DNA of 64,000 nucleotides from an uncultured Muribaculaceae bacterium (GCA_910587185.1 CAJULY010000001.1:186001-250000); one strand, 5' to 3'; shown: positions 45,154 to 53,908, counted from the stretch's first letter. Notes: generated by a model not told the origin, from the letters alone. A program made the numbers and translations.

Positions 45154-46797
45154 TTATTCAGCTATTGATTTGTCCATGAGTTTCTGCACCTTTGCGGCTG
45201 CTTTCTCATATTTTTTCTTTGACTTGGCGTCACCTTTGGCTTTCATCTCGTCATAGAGTTTCCAGAGATCATTCTGAGCTACAGCTTCTTTCTGTGCAGC
45301 AGTGAAAGCGTCGGCAGCCTCTTCAGCTGCTTTTTCCTCGGCAGCGGGAGCGTAAGCGTGCTTGTAGCCCTTCACATCGTTCCAGTGACCGCGGGTGAAG
45401 TCGGGGAAAGCGACAGCGGCGCTGTTGTTGTCCATCGAGAGCGAACCGAGTTCGGCAAGCGAGCACCATTCAGCGAGGTCATATACATCCATGTCAAGAG
45501 GAAGACCGTTCTGGAGGCAATAGACCATGCGGGCATCCATGAAGAAGTCCATACCGCCGTGACCGCCTACTTTCTGGGCCATAGCGCCATATTTCTTGAT
45601 GATGGGGTGTTCGTATTTTTCCTCGAGAGCTTTCTTCTCGGCGGCAGGCATGAAGCCGTGGGAGCTGAGGTCATCCACTTTGGGAGTGTTGCCGGTAGCC
45701 TTGAGCTGGGCGGCATCGATGGCGAAACCTTCAACGGGATACTTGTTTGCGAAGCCTTTGGTTCCGGTGAGCTGATAGAGACGGTTGTAAGGCTGGGGAT
45801 TCATCACGTTGTGCTGGATCTCGACAACTTTACCGTTGGCGGTGCGCATAAGAGTTGTTGTGTGGTCGCCGTTGCGGTAATCGTCACACTTCTTGCCGGT
45901 CTTCTTCTCCACATATTCCTTGCCGTGAACGGATTTGGTATCCATTGCAGTGAGAGTGGTGAAACGGTCGCCGCGGTGAATGTCCATCACCTGTGCAACC
46001 GGGCCAAGGCCATGAGTGGCATATACATCGCCGCGGTTCTCCTTGTTGTATTTCATTCTCCAGCCGAGCTTGTCGGGGTCATTTTCGGGATTCGACCAGT
46101 AGGCACCCCAGAAATCGTCGAGATTGTGGATGTAGGCGCCCTGAGCGCGGAGCACTTCACCGAACACACCCTGCTGGGCCATGTTGAGAGCGCGAAGCTC
46201 GAACCAGTCATAGCAGCAGTTCTCGAGAATCATGCAGTGTTTGCGGTTCTTTTCAGAAAGGTTGATGAGTTCCCAGCACTGCTCGAGGTTCATGGCCGAG
46301 GGAACTTCGATAGCGGTGTTCTTACCGCTTTCAAGGGCTGTTTTAGCCACGGGGAAATGATGGTCCCAGTCAGTAGCGACATAAACGAGGTCCACGTCGG
46401 GACGCGCGCAGACTTCCTTGTAACCGTCAGGTCCGGAATAAACATCGGCAGGCTTCAGTCCGGCCTTGCGGAGAATCTGCTGGCATCTTTCAGCACGTTC
46501 AGGTTCATAATCACACAAAGCGACCACTTCCACTCCGGGAATGTGGCTGAAACGTTCAACGGCACCGGGACCGCGCATGCCAAGACCCACGAAAGCCACG
46601 CGCACGGCTTTCATTTTGGGTACAGTCAGACCGAGAGCGGTTTCCTGTCCGGCAGGACGTTCAGGGCTGTCTATGACAATTGTGCCCTTGTCCCAATGCC
46701 ATTTCGTCGATGGTGAAAGAGACTGCGCCGAGGCCATGTTGCCGCCGAGCATAAGCGACGCGGCAAAAGCCATAGCAAAAAACTTCTTTAGTTTCAT
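45154..46797 (-). CDS. GH109-like Gfo/Idh/MocA family protein, secreted
   Basis: A 547-residue protein with a signal peptide (cut near MASAQ). The NAD-binding Rossmann motif AFVGLGMRGPGAVERF, the EVPSAMNLEQCWELI segment, YATHGLGPVAQVMDIHRGD and the C-terminal GGHGGMDFFMDARMVYCL match glycoside hydrolase family 109, whose members are NAD-dependent alpha-N-acetylgalactosaminidases that use a redox mechanism. Host-glycan use is therefore plausible. The last 60 residues are an Ala/Lys/Glu-rich coiled coil (AEEKAAEEAADAFTAAQKEA) beyond the catalytic fold. A -7 box lies about 55 bp upstream. Confidence 0.88.
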   Translation of the reverse strand: MKLKKFFAMAFAASLMLGGNMASAQSLSPSTKWHWDKGTIVIDSPERPAGQETALGLTVPKMKAVRVAFVGLGMRGPGAVERFSHIPGVEVVALCDYEPERAERCQQILRKAGLKPADVYSGPDGYKEVCARPDVDLVYVATDWDHHFPVAKTALESGKNTAIEVPSAMNLEQCWELINLSEKNRKHCMILENCCYDWFELRALNMAQQGVFGEVLRAQGAYIHNLDDFWGAYWSNPENDPDKLGWRMKYNKENRGDVYATHGLGPVAQVMDIHRGDRFTTLTAMDTKSVHGKEYVEKKTGKKCDDYRNGDHTTTLMRTANGKVVEIQHNVMNPQPYNRLYQLTGTKGFANKYPVEGFAIDAAQLKATGNTPKVDDLSSHGFMPAAEKKALEEKYEHPIIKKYGAMAQKVGGHGGMDFFMDARMVYCLQNGLPLDMDVYDLAEWCSLAELGSLSMDNNSAAVAFPDFTRGHWNDVKGYKHAYAPAAEEKAAEEAADAFTAAQKEAVAQNDLWKLYDEMKAKGDAKSKKKYEKAAAKVQKLMDKSIAE

Positions 46798-46853
46798 AGA
46801 AATCTGATATTAGAATTTGATTGATGGATGTTTCGGTAAAACTAGAATGTTTA

Positions 46854-46861
46854 CAAATTTA
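46854..46861 (-). promoter_or_regulatory. -7 promoter element of the GH109-like gene
   Basis: TAAATTTG on the minus strand, 56 bp before the ATG at 46797. The -33 region is not clear. Confidence 0.55.
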
Positions 46862-46997
46862 AGTATAATCCCCGAAATTATGGCTTCATTGCAGAAGTTT
46901 TTTCAATAAATTAAGTAATTCAACCGGCGTTTCAACTTTTTTACCTCATTTTCGCGAGGTAGCTGACAAAATATCCGGCAATGCCAAGCGTTATATA

Positions 46998-47335
46998 AGA
47001 GGTTGTTTAAAAACAAATGTGAAAGCTGGAGTCCATTCTCCGGAGGTGGATTTCGGAATGAATTGAAGGAGTAATGCTGTAGCATTATGACTGAAATTCA
47101 GTACGAAAGACGCCCGGGAGAATGGATGCGAAGAAGCATTTTAAACAACCGCAAAACCGAAATTTAAATGTATAAAAAAGAAAAATTGTGTTACTATAAG
47201 TCGCATGGATGCCTTTTTGGCTCCCCTGTCCCTAATCTTCAGTCACAGTGCCACAGCACTGCTCCTTCAGATTATGAACAGGTTAGCTCAAAAATCCATC
47301 CACTCCGGCTTCACATTTGTTATTAAACAACCTCT
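46998..47335 (+). mobile_element. MITE-like element, copy 1 (338 bp)
   Basis: A non-coding element with imperfect terminal inverted repeats of about 34 bp that begin (A)GAGGTTGTTTAA and contain ACAAATGTGAA, ended on both sides by TAA, which may be a 3-bp target duplication. Inside are a TAATGC/GCATTA stem (47072-47087), a CAGTGC/GCACTG stem (47247-47262) and a longer imperfect stem around the second. Copy 2 at 53569-53908 is the same length within 2 bp, in the same orientation, with about 11 substitutions by eye. There is no transposase; the 3-bp TNA target and the GAG start fit an IS5-group parent, but this is inference. It ends 30 bp before the flavin reductase gene. Confidence 0.85.
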
Positions 47336-47365
47336 AAATATATTTCAATTCTAAAAACTATCGAT

Positions 47366-47869
47366 ATGGATCTTTCAGTTTTATATGACCTGAGCTACGG
47401 GCTTTATGTCATAGGTGCGTTCAAGGATGGACGTCCGGTAGGATGTACAGTCAACACTTGTTTTCAGGTGACGAGCCAGAATCCGGTTCTGACAGTCTCT
47501 TTGAATAAAAACAATTTCACCCTCGAGGCGATAAAAGAGAACAAACGTTTTTCGGTTTCAATCCTGTCGGAGGAATCGGACCCCGCGATAATCGGCCGGT
47601 TCGGGTTCTACAGCAGCCGCGACACTGACAAATATGAGGGTTTCGGTTTCTCGGTGATCGACTATGTTCCGTGTGTCAACGGCAGCTTTTCAGGACGTCT
47701 GATTCTGGAAGCGGAGAATTATGTCGATTGCGGCACGCACGTGCTGGTGATCGCACGTCTTATCGACACAGTCAAAGGTTCCGGCACGCCGATGACCTAC
47801 TCCTATTACCACAACGTGATAAAAGGGACGGCGCCGAAGAATGCCCCGACATATCGGGCCGAACAGTAG
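47366..47869 (+). CDS. Flavin reductase family protein
   Basis: A 167-residue FMN-binding split-barrel protein. The opening LYDLSYGLYVIGAFKDGRPVG followed by CTVNTCFQVTSQNPVLTVSLN and FTLEAIKENKRFSVSIL is typical of flavin reductase/flavoredoxin proteins found beside rubredoxins in anaerobes. No rubredoxin domain is attached. It is cytoplasmic and may handle electrons for oxygen or nitric oxide defence; the partner is not in the window. Its 5' region is formed by the end of MITE copy 1, 30 bp upstream. Confidence 0.9.
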   Translation: MDLSVLYDLSYGLYVIGAFKDGRPVGCTVNTCFQVTSQNPVLTVSLNKNNFTLEAIKENKRFSVSILSEESDPAIIGRFGFYSSRDTDKYEGFGFSVIDYVPCVNGSFSGRLILEAENYVDCGTHVLVIARLIDTVKGSGTPMTYSYYHNVIKGTAPKNAPTYRAEQ

Positions 47870-48044
47870 GTGGGTTGAGGTGACATATAAGATATCCGTG
47901 CCATTTGAGGAACTACAGACCAACAGATTCTCCAATCTGACGAAACAATCAAAACGGCATCAATGTTAAAGAATAGAACGGCATCCGTTTCGACTTTCAT
48001 TGACATTCATCTTATATTTCACCTTAAACATAACCCACAACAAC

Positions 48045-49343
48045 ATGAAACGCATTTTAGTAGCAGGAGCGCTGATCCTCGCTTTCTTTCTGCCGCAGAC
48101 ATGTTTCGGACAGAAACAACGTTCACAGGAATTCAAAGACAAGTATAAACTCAAGGAAGCGGTCGTGCTCAGCCGCCACAACATCCGTTCTCCGCTGAGT
48201 GACAGCAAGAGCGATCTCGGCCAGATGACACCTCACGAATGGACCAAATGGACCGCTCCCAAAAGCGAGCTGACACTCCGCGGAGGAGTTCTCGAGACCC
48301 AGATGGGACAGTATTTCCGCAAATGGGCCGAAGATGCCGGTCTATTCCCCGTGAACCACACTCCGGATGCCGACGACGTGAATGTCATAGCCAACTCGAT
48401 GCAGCGCTGCATAGCCACGGCCCGTTATTTCACGTCAGGATTCATGCCCGTAGGCGGGATAACGGTCAACCACCGATATATGCCGAGCAAGATGGACCCG
48501 CTGTTCAATCCGCAGCTGACCAAGGTTTCGCCTGAATTCATAGCCACCGCCATGGAACAGATAAAAGCGATGGGCGGAAAGAAAGGCATCCGTGGAATAA
48601 ACGAGGCTATCGCGCCTGACTACGCGGTCATAACCGATATTCTCGACGTCGATGAATCGCCGATGGCCAAGACAAAAAATCCGAAACTTGACGCTCTGAA
48701 GAATTATGACACTGAACTTCTCTGGGAGCTCTATCAGGAACCGCGCCTCAAGAGCGGCTCGGCCCTGAAGGAACTGAACTCGGCGAGCGACGCCCTTATT
48801 CTTCAATACTACGAACAGCCCGACACCGTCAAAGCTGCCTTCGGTCACAAGCTGACACGCAAGGACTGGGAAAAGATAGCGCATGTCAAGGACACATATC
48901 AGGACGTACTGTTCACGGCGCCGATCGTGGCGTCAAACGTGGCCCATCCGCTCATCCAGTATATCTACGACGAACTGCGCTCGCCGGCCCGCAAATTCAC
49001 CTTCCTTGTAGGTCATGACAGCAATCTTTCTTCCGTAGCCACAGCCCTCGGAGTCGAGAACTATGAACTGCCCAACGCCATAGAGAAGAAGACTCCCATA
49101 GGCTCAAAAATCGTCATCGAAAAATTCGTAGGCCCTGACGGAAAGGAATATGCCGACATCAACATAGTTTATCAGAGCGTCGATCAGCTTAGAAACATGG
49201 AACTGCTCGATCTTGACAATCCTCCGATGATCTATCCGCTGACACTTTCAGGACTGCAGAAAAACGCCGACGGGCTCTACAGCATGGAAGATGTCAACCA
49301 ACGCTTCGAGCAGGCTCTCCGCGATTATGAGAACATAAAATAA
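48045..49343 (+). CDS. Secreted histidine-type acid phosphatase
   Basis: The start at 48045 (MKRILVAGALILAF) leaves 432 residues with a clean signal peptide cut near CFGQ; an ATG 15 codons upstream would disrupt it. The catalytic motif is SRHNIRSPL (RHGxRxP type, with Asn in place of Gly), and the proton-donor region is VGHDSNLSSV, where the family has HD. This places it with the periplasmic AppA/Agp phytases and glucose-1-phosphatases. It may free phosphate from phytate or sugar phosphates. A terminator hairpin follows. Confidence 0.88.
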   Translation: MKRILVAGALILAFFLPQTCFGQKQRSQEFKDKYKLKEAVVLSRHNIRSPLSDSKSDLGQMTPHEWTKWTAPKSELTLRGGVLETQMGQYFRKWAEDAGLFPVNHTPDADDVNVIANSMQRCIATARYFTSGFMPVGGITVNHRYMPSKMDPLFNPQLTKVSPEFIATAMEQIKAMGGKKGIRGINEAIAPDYAVITDILDVDESPMAKTKNPKLDALKNYDTELLWELYQEPRLKSGSALKELNSASDALILQYYEQPDTVKAAFGHKLTRKDWEKIAHVKDTYQDVLFTAPIVASNVAHPLIQYIYDELRSPARKFTFLVGHDSNLSSVATALGVENYELPNAIEKKTPIGSKIVIEKFVGPDGKEYADINIVYQSVDQLRNMELLDLDNPPMIYPLTLSGLQKNADGLYSMEDVNQRFEQALRDYENIK

Positions 49344-49372
49344 CGCCCCCCTTTATTCCACCTTTATAACTG

Positions 49373-49407
49373 AATCAGCCGCCCGGCCAACCCCCGGACG
49401 GCTGATT
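49373..49407. terminator. Terminator hairpin after the phosphatase gene
   Basis: A 14-bp stem with one mismatch (49373-49386 with 49394-49407, AATCAGCCGCCCGG) lies between the phosphatase gene and the convergent unknown gene. Confidence 0.7.
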
Positions 49408-49436
49408 TCATGTCATACGTATTTCTTAATATATTT

Positions 49437-49877
49437 TTAATAAATTCTTCGGATCCATCTTTCCTTATCTTTAAATCCCCATTGAACATGCCATGCCCTA
49501 CCATCAGATTTATCCAACAATAGAAACTGATACATATTTTTAGTTGGATATAGTTCAAATAAACTACCGCGTCCCCAAGAAAGATCATCACTATTAATGG
49601 AAAGACTTCCTTCTTTACTAATATCCAATGACCACTGAACTTGGTCTATTCGACCAGTTCGTATATCCAATTTGAGAAAGTTATAAATGTTCTCTGTTGG
49701 ATAAAATCTATAACGGTCATTTAACTCATTTTTGTAAAGTCTCACATCTATATCCTCTATCAATTTCGCAATATATGAGGATATTGAATCAATATTGTTT
49801 TTTGTAGAAAATTCATTTTGAGCGGATGAACTAAATGTGCAAAATGTCGCACATAGTAAAAATATAATTTTTTGCAT
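49437..49877 (-). CDS. Small secreted protein with two YPT repeats, unknown function
   Basis: A 146-residue product from AT-rich DNA with a signal peptide (MQKIIFLLCATFCTFSSSAQ). The mature part has two copies of a 25-residue unit: RFYPTENIYNFLKLDIRTGR followed by VQWS, and ELYPTKNMYQFLLLDKSDGR followed by VQWG. I recall similar small proteins in other Bacteroidetes but know no function. It is the last gene of a three-gene minus-strand unit, 19 bp after its neighbour. Confidence 0.75.
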   Translation of the reverse strand: MQKIIFLLCATFCTFSSSAQNEFSTKNNIDSISSYIAKLIEDIDVRLYKNELNDRYRFYPTENIYNFLKLDIRTGRIDQVQWSLDISKEGSLSINSDDLSWGRGSLFELYPTKNMYQFLLLDKSDGRAWHVQWGFKDKERWIRRIY

Positions 49878-49896
49878 AAATATAATTTTTTAATTG

Positions 49897-50739
49897 TTAT
49901 ATGTTTTCTTCAATCTTAGCATTCCTATGATAACCATGGCGTACAAAAGGATTAACAAAAATAAGTTCTTTGTACCATTCTCCATCAACATTCTTTTTGT
50001 TTTGAAGCCGGAAAAAACCACGAACAAATATGTCATTGTCGTTAATAATCTTACGGAACCAGCGAGAATCCATTACAATCACTTCTTGTCCTGAATCATT
50101 CCGAATTTTCTCTTTAGTTTTGTATGGAAGAACCGTATCATCAAGTATCGTAACAGTTCCTATTGGAATCTCTACGGTCTCAACTTCAACATATTTCTTC
50201 ACTGCCAAATAACTGATCAAGAAATTAGTAAGATATTCGTAGATATGCTGACGATCCACAATATTGCCACAAAACAACTCATCATCACTAATTAGCGTTG
50301 GCCACGTATATATTTGTCGAGTATTATTTTCTGTTGACTTGATATAAAAGTACAGATATAATTTGCTGCCATCTTTGTGGGTAATAAACAACCACACATA
50401 TAACACATCTTCACCAAAACTATACACAATAGTTCCCCAATGCTGAGAAATCAAAATTCCACACTCATTCTCCTTATAAAATTCTTGGAAAAGTTGGTGA
50501 TCAATATTATAGAATGATTTTGCGCTCTTTTTCATCACCTCTTCAAAAGATGGCATGACAAGTTCGGGAAGCCCCCAATTTGGTTCAGATCTTTGTACAT
50601 TTATCAAAAATCTAATGCCATCATTTAAATACTTGGAATGTAGGCAATTTTGAACTTCTGCAATTCCTATTTTCCCTATAAAATCACTGGCATCCTTTTT
50701 GAGCAACCATGAAATAATGGGTTGTTTTTTTATTACCAT
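49897..50739 (-). CDS. Unknown protein of AT-rich operon
   Basis: A 280-residue protein without signal peptide or membrane segment, probably cytoplasmic. The central part is strand-rich (YVWLFITHKDGSKLYLYFYI), and the C-terminus has MDSRWFRKIINDNDIFVRGF, then FRLQNKK and ELIFVNPFVRHGYHRNAKI. That last block looks like a conserved signature, but I cannot assign it to a named family. Codon choice is AT-rich like both neighbours and unlike the rest of the window, suggesting acquired DNA. It begins 9 bp after the lipoprotein gene. Confidence 0.7.
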   Translation of the reverse strand: MVIKKQPIISWLLKKDASDFIGKIGIAEVQNCLHSKYLNDGIRFLINVQRSEPNWGLPELVMPSFEEVMKKSAKSFYNIDHQLFQEFYKENECGILISQHWGTIVYSFGEDVLYVWLFITHKDGSKLYLYFYIKSTENNTRQIYTWPTLISDDELFCGNIVDRQHIYEYLTNFLISYLAVKKYVEVETVEIPIGTVTILDDTVLPYKTKEKIRNDSGQEVIVMDSRWFRKIINDNDIFVRGFFRLQNKKNVDGEWYKELIFVNPFVRHGYHRNAKIEENI

Positions 50740-50748
50740 ATCTACAAA

Positions 50749-51411
50749 CTATAAATAACTTTCTTGTAATTGTTCGCCAAATTCATGAAGATTATCAGAA
50801 GACAAAACAGCCTCGATAACTTTTGATATAGCATCCATATCTTCTTTTGAATAAGCGAATTCCAAATTAAAATCTTTATCACAAAAGAATATGAATTCTC
50901 CAAATAATGCCATTGAACCTTCACCATTCAAACTCTTAAATTTATGATACACTTTCCAACCTTTAAAATCGCCTTCCTTTATATCTGATTGACGAGCTTT
51001 TATTTTTTCAATCAAAGTTTGGATTCGATCAAACGTTTTATTTAATAACCGTTGGTTTTTGTCTCGTTCATTTTTCGCTCGCATATATTCTCCATGTGAA
51101 TAGAGAGAATATGCATCAGGAGTCCAAATATCCATAGAACTTTCAGCCATTTCAATATTTTGCGCATATTCTTGTAACGATTGGCATAGATGTATAATCT
51201 CCTGTGTTAGCGAAATGGCTTCCTTATCAGATGTTAGAGAGACAAAAGAACTATCTATTTTTATTTGTATTGGTTCATAACTATCAAAATGATATAACTC
51301 TCCTTTAAGGTATTCAGCCGCCATTTGTTGGGCTTTTTCTTCATTAGATGGTACGCAAGAGCATAATCCTAAAAAAGCAATGATAACTATGATTTTAGAT
51401 AATTTTTTCAT
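50749..51411 (-). CDS. Lipoprotein of AT-rich operon, unknown function
   Basis: A 220-residue product with a signal peptide and lipobox LCSC (cysteine at about residue 19). The mature part is helical, with a coiled-coil stretch AKNERDKNQRLLNKTFDRIQ and a C-terminal strand-rich piece WKVYHKFKSLNGEGSMALFG. No named domain is recognised. First gene of the three-gene unit. No good promoter box is seen upstream; the next 600 bp contain palindromes rather than genes. Confidence 0.75.
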   Translation of the reverse strand: MKKLSKIIVIIAFLGLCSCVPSNEEKAQQMAAEYLKGELYHFDSYEPIQIKIDSSFVSLTSDKEAISLTQEIIHLCQSLQEYAQNIEMAESSMDIWTPDAYSLYSHGEYMRAKNERDKNQRLLNKTFDRIQTLIEKIKARQSDIKEGDFKGWKVYHKFKSLNGEGSMALFGEFIFFCDKDFNLEFAYSKEDMDAISKVIEAVLSSDNLHEFGEQLQESYL

Positions 51412-51476
51412 GTGATTCTTTAGATTGGTAATGTTATTCTACTCACAATTCCTCAAGCAGACATAATAAAAACACA

Positions 51477-51646
51477 AAGCGTGGAACTGCAATGCCACGT
51501 CTTTGTTTGGAGGTCGTAGGAAACCTTGAATACAGATGTAGTTATAGCAGCCCACGCCATAGCGTGAGAACCACTATGCTGATCCTTGTATTCAATTTGA
51601 AAAGTTCCTACGTTTCCAAACACAAGATAAGCATAACGCTTCTTAT
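51477..51646. repeat. Imperfect inverted-repeat element
   Basis: TGTTTGGA..CGTAGGAA..TTGAATACA (51504-51536) pairs with the reverse complement at 51586-51622, with further pairing outward (AAGCGT) and two small hairpins (CGTGG/CCACG at about 51480-51500, CACGC/GCGTG near 51553-51566). A 66-codon frame on the minus strand here is probably a by-product. The whole may be a structured RNA or a palindromic repeat. Confidence 0.6.
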
Positions 51647-51758
51647 TTATCAAAATGTCATGACGAGATTACTCCCATCAACCGCAAAGTTACAACTTTT
51701 TGCAGTTCATGTCAATAGGTTTACTGTAATAAATCCGATTATTTTTATAAAAATCAGA

Positions 51759-52018
51759 GACAAGTCTCTCCGGACTTGTCATCAAGCCCCCAGGGCGCAC
51801 TGTGTCCTAACCGTGTATGAAGCGCAGCGGAGTGCACGGACAAAGACTGCCCAATATCCTCGGCGTCGCGGAGGGATGCCTCAGTGGTTGATGCAATATC
51901 CTATACCACAGAATCGTCCCTCCGCGACTCAATTATTATATATCATTGACTCTTTCCGGTCACTCCGCTGCGCTCCATGGCCGGTTACTTTCAGCACGCC
52001 CTGACGGGCTCCGATGGG
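51759..52018. repeat. Nested palindrome cluster
   Basis: Three nested inverted repeats share one axis: CAGGGCGCACTG with CAGCACGCCCTG (51791-51802, 51992-52003), a perfect 14-bp pair AGCGCAGCGGAGTG with its complement (51821-51834, 51961-51974) and a perfect 12-bp pair GTCGCGGAGGGA (51865-51876, 51917-51928). An 8-bp hairpin GACAAGTC/GACTTGTC (51759-51780) lies just outside. The DNA could extrude as a cruciform. No gene is seen here. Confidence 0.7.
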
Positions 52019-52104
52019 AAAGTGTGACATAGATTTCTTAACTCAACCGCATTGATTCGTCCAATTCGACTTATTTGTCTTATTCGACTTATCGATCAGT
52101 CAAT

Positions 52105-52141
52105 AAAAGAGGGGAGAAACCGTCGAAATAGGTTTCTCCCC
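52105..52141 (-). terminator. Intrinsic terminator of the porin gene
   Basis: On the minus strand, an 11-bp perfect stem (GGGGAGAAACC, 52131-52141 with 52111-52121) is followed by TCTTTTATTG. It lies 25 bp after the porin stop codon. Confidence 0.85.
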
Positions 52142-52165
52142 CTGATTTGATATTTATGTCGTGGT

Positions 52166-53356
52166 TCAGAATTTTATCTGGATGCGGGCCTGGATTATGT
52201 TGACGTGGCGGTTGGGCGTGACGTCGCTGTCAAATACGTTGGTATAGCAGTAGCGCAGACGGGCTATCATGTATTTGTTTATATAATAGTTGAGCGTGAC
52301 GGAGGCGTCGTTCGAGCGGCCGCCATAAATTCCGGCCTCATGACATGAACCGTCCGTGTAGTTGTATCCGGCAACCAATTCGAGAGTCTTGGGTCCGGGG
52401 GTAGCAAGGCCGGCATCGGCATGGGAATATCCATAATCGCCGCCGATCAGGATTCCTCGCAGAAGACCGTAGGCTCCGCTGGCCTTATAGGACTTGAGGT
52501 CTCCTTTACGGCTCACATTCATATAGTAGTACTGTCCCTCAAGAGCCACACGACCTTTTGCGACCAGCAGCTCGGGAGTGAATTTGACAACGGAACGGGC
52601 ATCAGTCACGTCAGCGCCAAGCATCTTTGTCTTGCAGACACGCGTGGGGAAATTCGCGCCGAAATCGAAATATCCGTCTCCTACGCTGTATTGGTCATCC
52701 TCGGTGACAGCCTTGTGAAGCGCGCTTTGAACCCATCCCGAAATGCCTGCCTGAGCAATGAGACCGGTAGAATGGAAGGGACGGAAGACGAGACGGGTCG
52801 CGCCTCCGTAGCTGGTCTTTCCCTGCTCGTTGGCCGGAGTTGTGAGTGACGTGCCGGCTATAATCGCGCTGACTCCGGCGAAGAATTTGCCTCGGTCATA
52901 GACATACATAAGTCCGAGGTTACGACCCGTGGCATGGAAAAAGTCATCGGTCGTCGGCGCTTCCATGGCGGGTTTCATCGAGCTCGACGTTGCGGCATTG
53001 AGGCCGAACTGATGAACGAAATATCCTCCTCGCAGAAGATTGGATTCATTGAAACTATACTGTATATAGACATCCTTCATTCCGACTTTGCCGTAACCGA
53101 ATCCCACGTCGATCTTGGCCGCCCATTTTCCATAGCTGACCTTTGCTCCGAAACGGATGTCGGGCAGAGCCACTCCGGCATTCAGGCCGTCGCCTTCTGG
53201 TGAATAACAAGCGCCGTCAAGCAGGATGCGTCCGGCCGGCGTAACGGTTAGTTTATCGATTTTCAGAGAGGGGATACTGTCGAGGGCCGCGGTGGCCGAC
53301 GGCACTGCCACAGTCGCGAGAAGGGCTGCGACGAGGAAATGGTTAGACAGTTTCAT
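52166..53356 (-). CDS. Outer-membrane porin (OprO/OprP-like)
   Basis: A 396-residue protein with a signal peptide (cut near SATAA) and a strand-rich mature part that ends in a phenylalanine (ARIQIKF), the usual close of outer-membrane barrels. The segments DIRFGAKVSYGKWAAKIDVGFGYGKVGMKDVYIQYSF, which spans two pieces, and LLRGGYFVHQFGLNAATSS resemble phosphate-selective porins O and P. A role in anion or phosphate uptake fits the nearby secreted phosphatase, though the genes are not in one operon. It has a good terminator. Confidence 0.85.
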   Translation of the reverse strand: MKLSNHFLVAALLATVAVPSATAALDSIPSLKIDKLTVTPAGRILLDGACYSPEGDGLNAGVALPDIRFGAKVSYGKWAAKIDVGFGYGKVGMKDVYIQYSFNESNLLRGGYFVHQFGLNAATSSSMKPAMEAPTTDDFFHATGRNLGLMYVYDRGKFFAGVSAIIAGTSLTTPANEQGKTSYGGATRLVFRPFHSTGLIAQAGISGWVQSALHKAVTEDDQYSVGDGYFDFGANFPTRVCKTKMLGADVTDARSVVKFTPELLVAKGRVALEGQYYYMNVSRKGDLKSYKASGAYGLLRGILIGGDYGYSHADAGLATPGPKTLELVAGYNYTDGSCHEAGIYGGRSNDASVTLNYYINKYMIARLRYCYTNVFDSDVTPNRHVNIIQARIQIKF

Positions 53357-53568
53357 AGGTTTTAGAATAAAGCATTTAAATAAATATTATTAAACTTGAA
53401 TGATTTGGTTATAGTCAACCTCAATGTTACAGCATATAGTGATACCTAATATTGAAACGGCTATATTTTCTGTTTGAAACATCTTTTAAGAAAGAAACAA
53501 AAATTTAAATCAAAAGATGTGGATATGTGCAAAAACAGACAATATTTTATACTTTTGTATTAAAATTA

Positions 53569-53908
53569 AGAGGTTGTTTAAAAACAAATGTGAAAGCCGG
53601 AGTCCATTCACCGGAGGTGGATTTCGGAATGAATTGAAGGAGTAATGCTGTAGCATTATGACTAAAATTCAGTACGAAAGACGCCCGGGAGAATGGATGC
53701 GAAGAAGCATTTTAAACAACCGCAAAACCGAAATTTAAATATATAAAAAAAGAAAAATTGTGTTACCATAAGTCGCATGGATGGATTTTTGGCTAACCTG
53801 TCCCTAATTTTCAGTCACAGTGCCACTGCACTGCTCCTTCAGATTATGAACAGGTTAGCTCAAAAAATCCATCCACTCCGGCTTCACATTTGTTATTAAA
53901 CAACCTCT
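53569..53908 (+). mobile_element. MITE-like element, copy 2 (340 bp)
   Basis: Second copy, same orientation as 46998-47335. The same terminal inverted repeats are flanked by TAA. Its internal hairpin GGATGGATTTTT..GCTAACCTG with CAGGTTAGC..AAAAAATCCATCC is intact, whereas copy 1 has four mismatches in that stem, so copy 2 is the better-preserved one. The ATG of the AlkD-like gene begins five bases after the element. Confidence 0.88.

Noticed and set aside
51453..51653. A 66-codon frame within the inverted-repeat element
   Set aside because: It is explained by the repeat structure, has no promoter or protein-like core, and such frames recur wherever the element does.
51786..52010. Integron attC site in the nested palindrome
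   Set aside because: The nesting is suggestive, but I find no pair of RYYYAAC/GTTRRRY core sites in the right places and no integrase.
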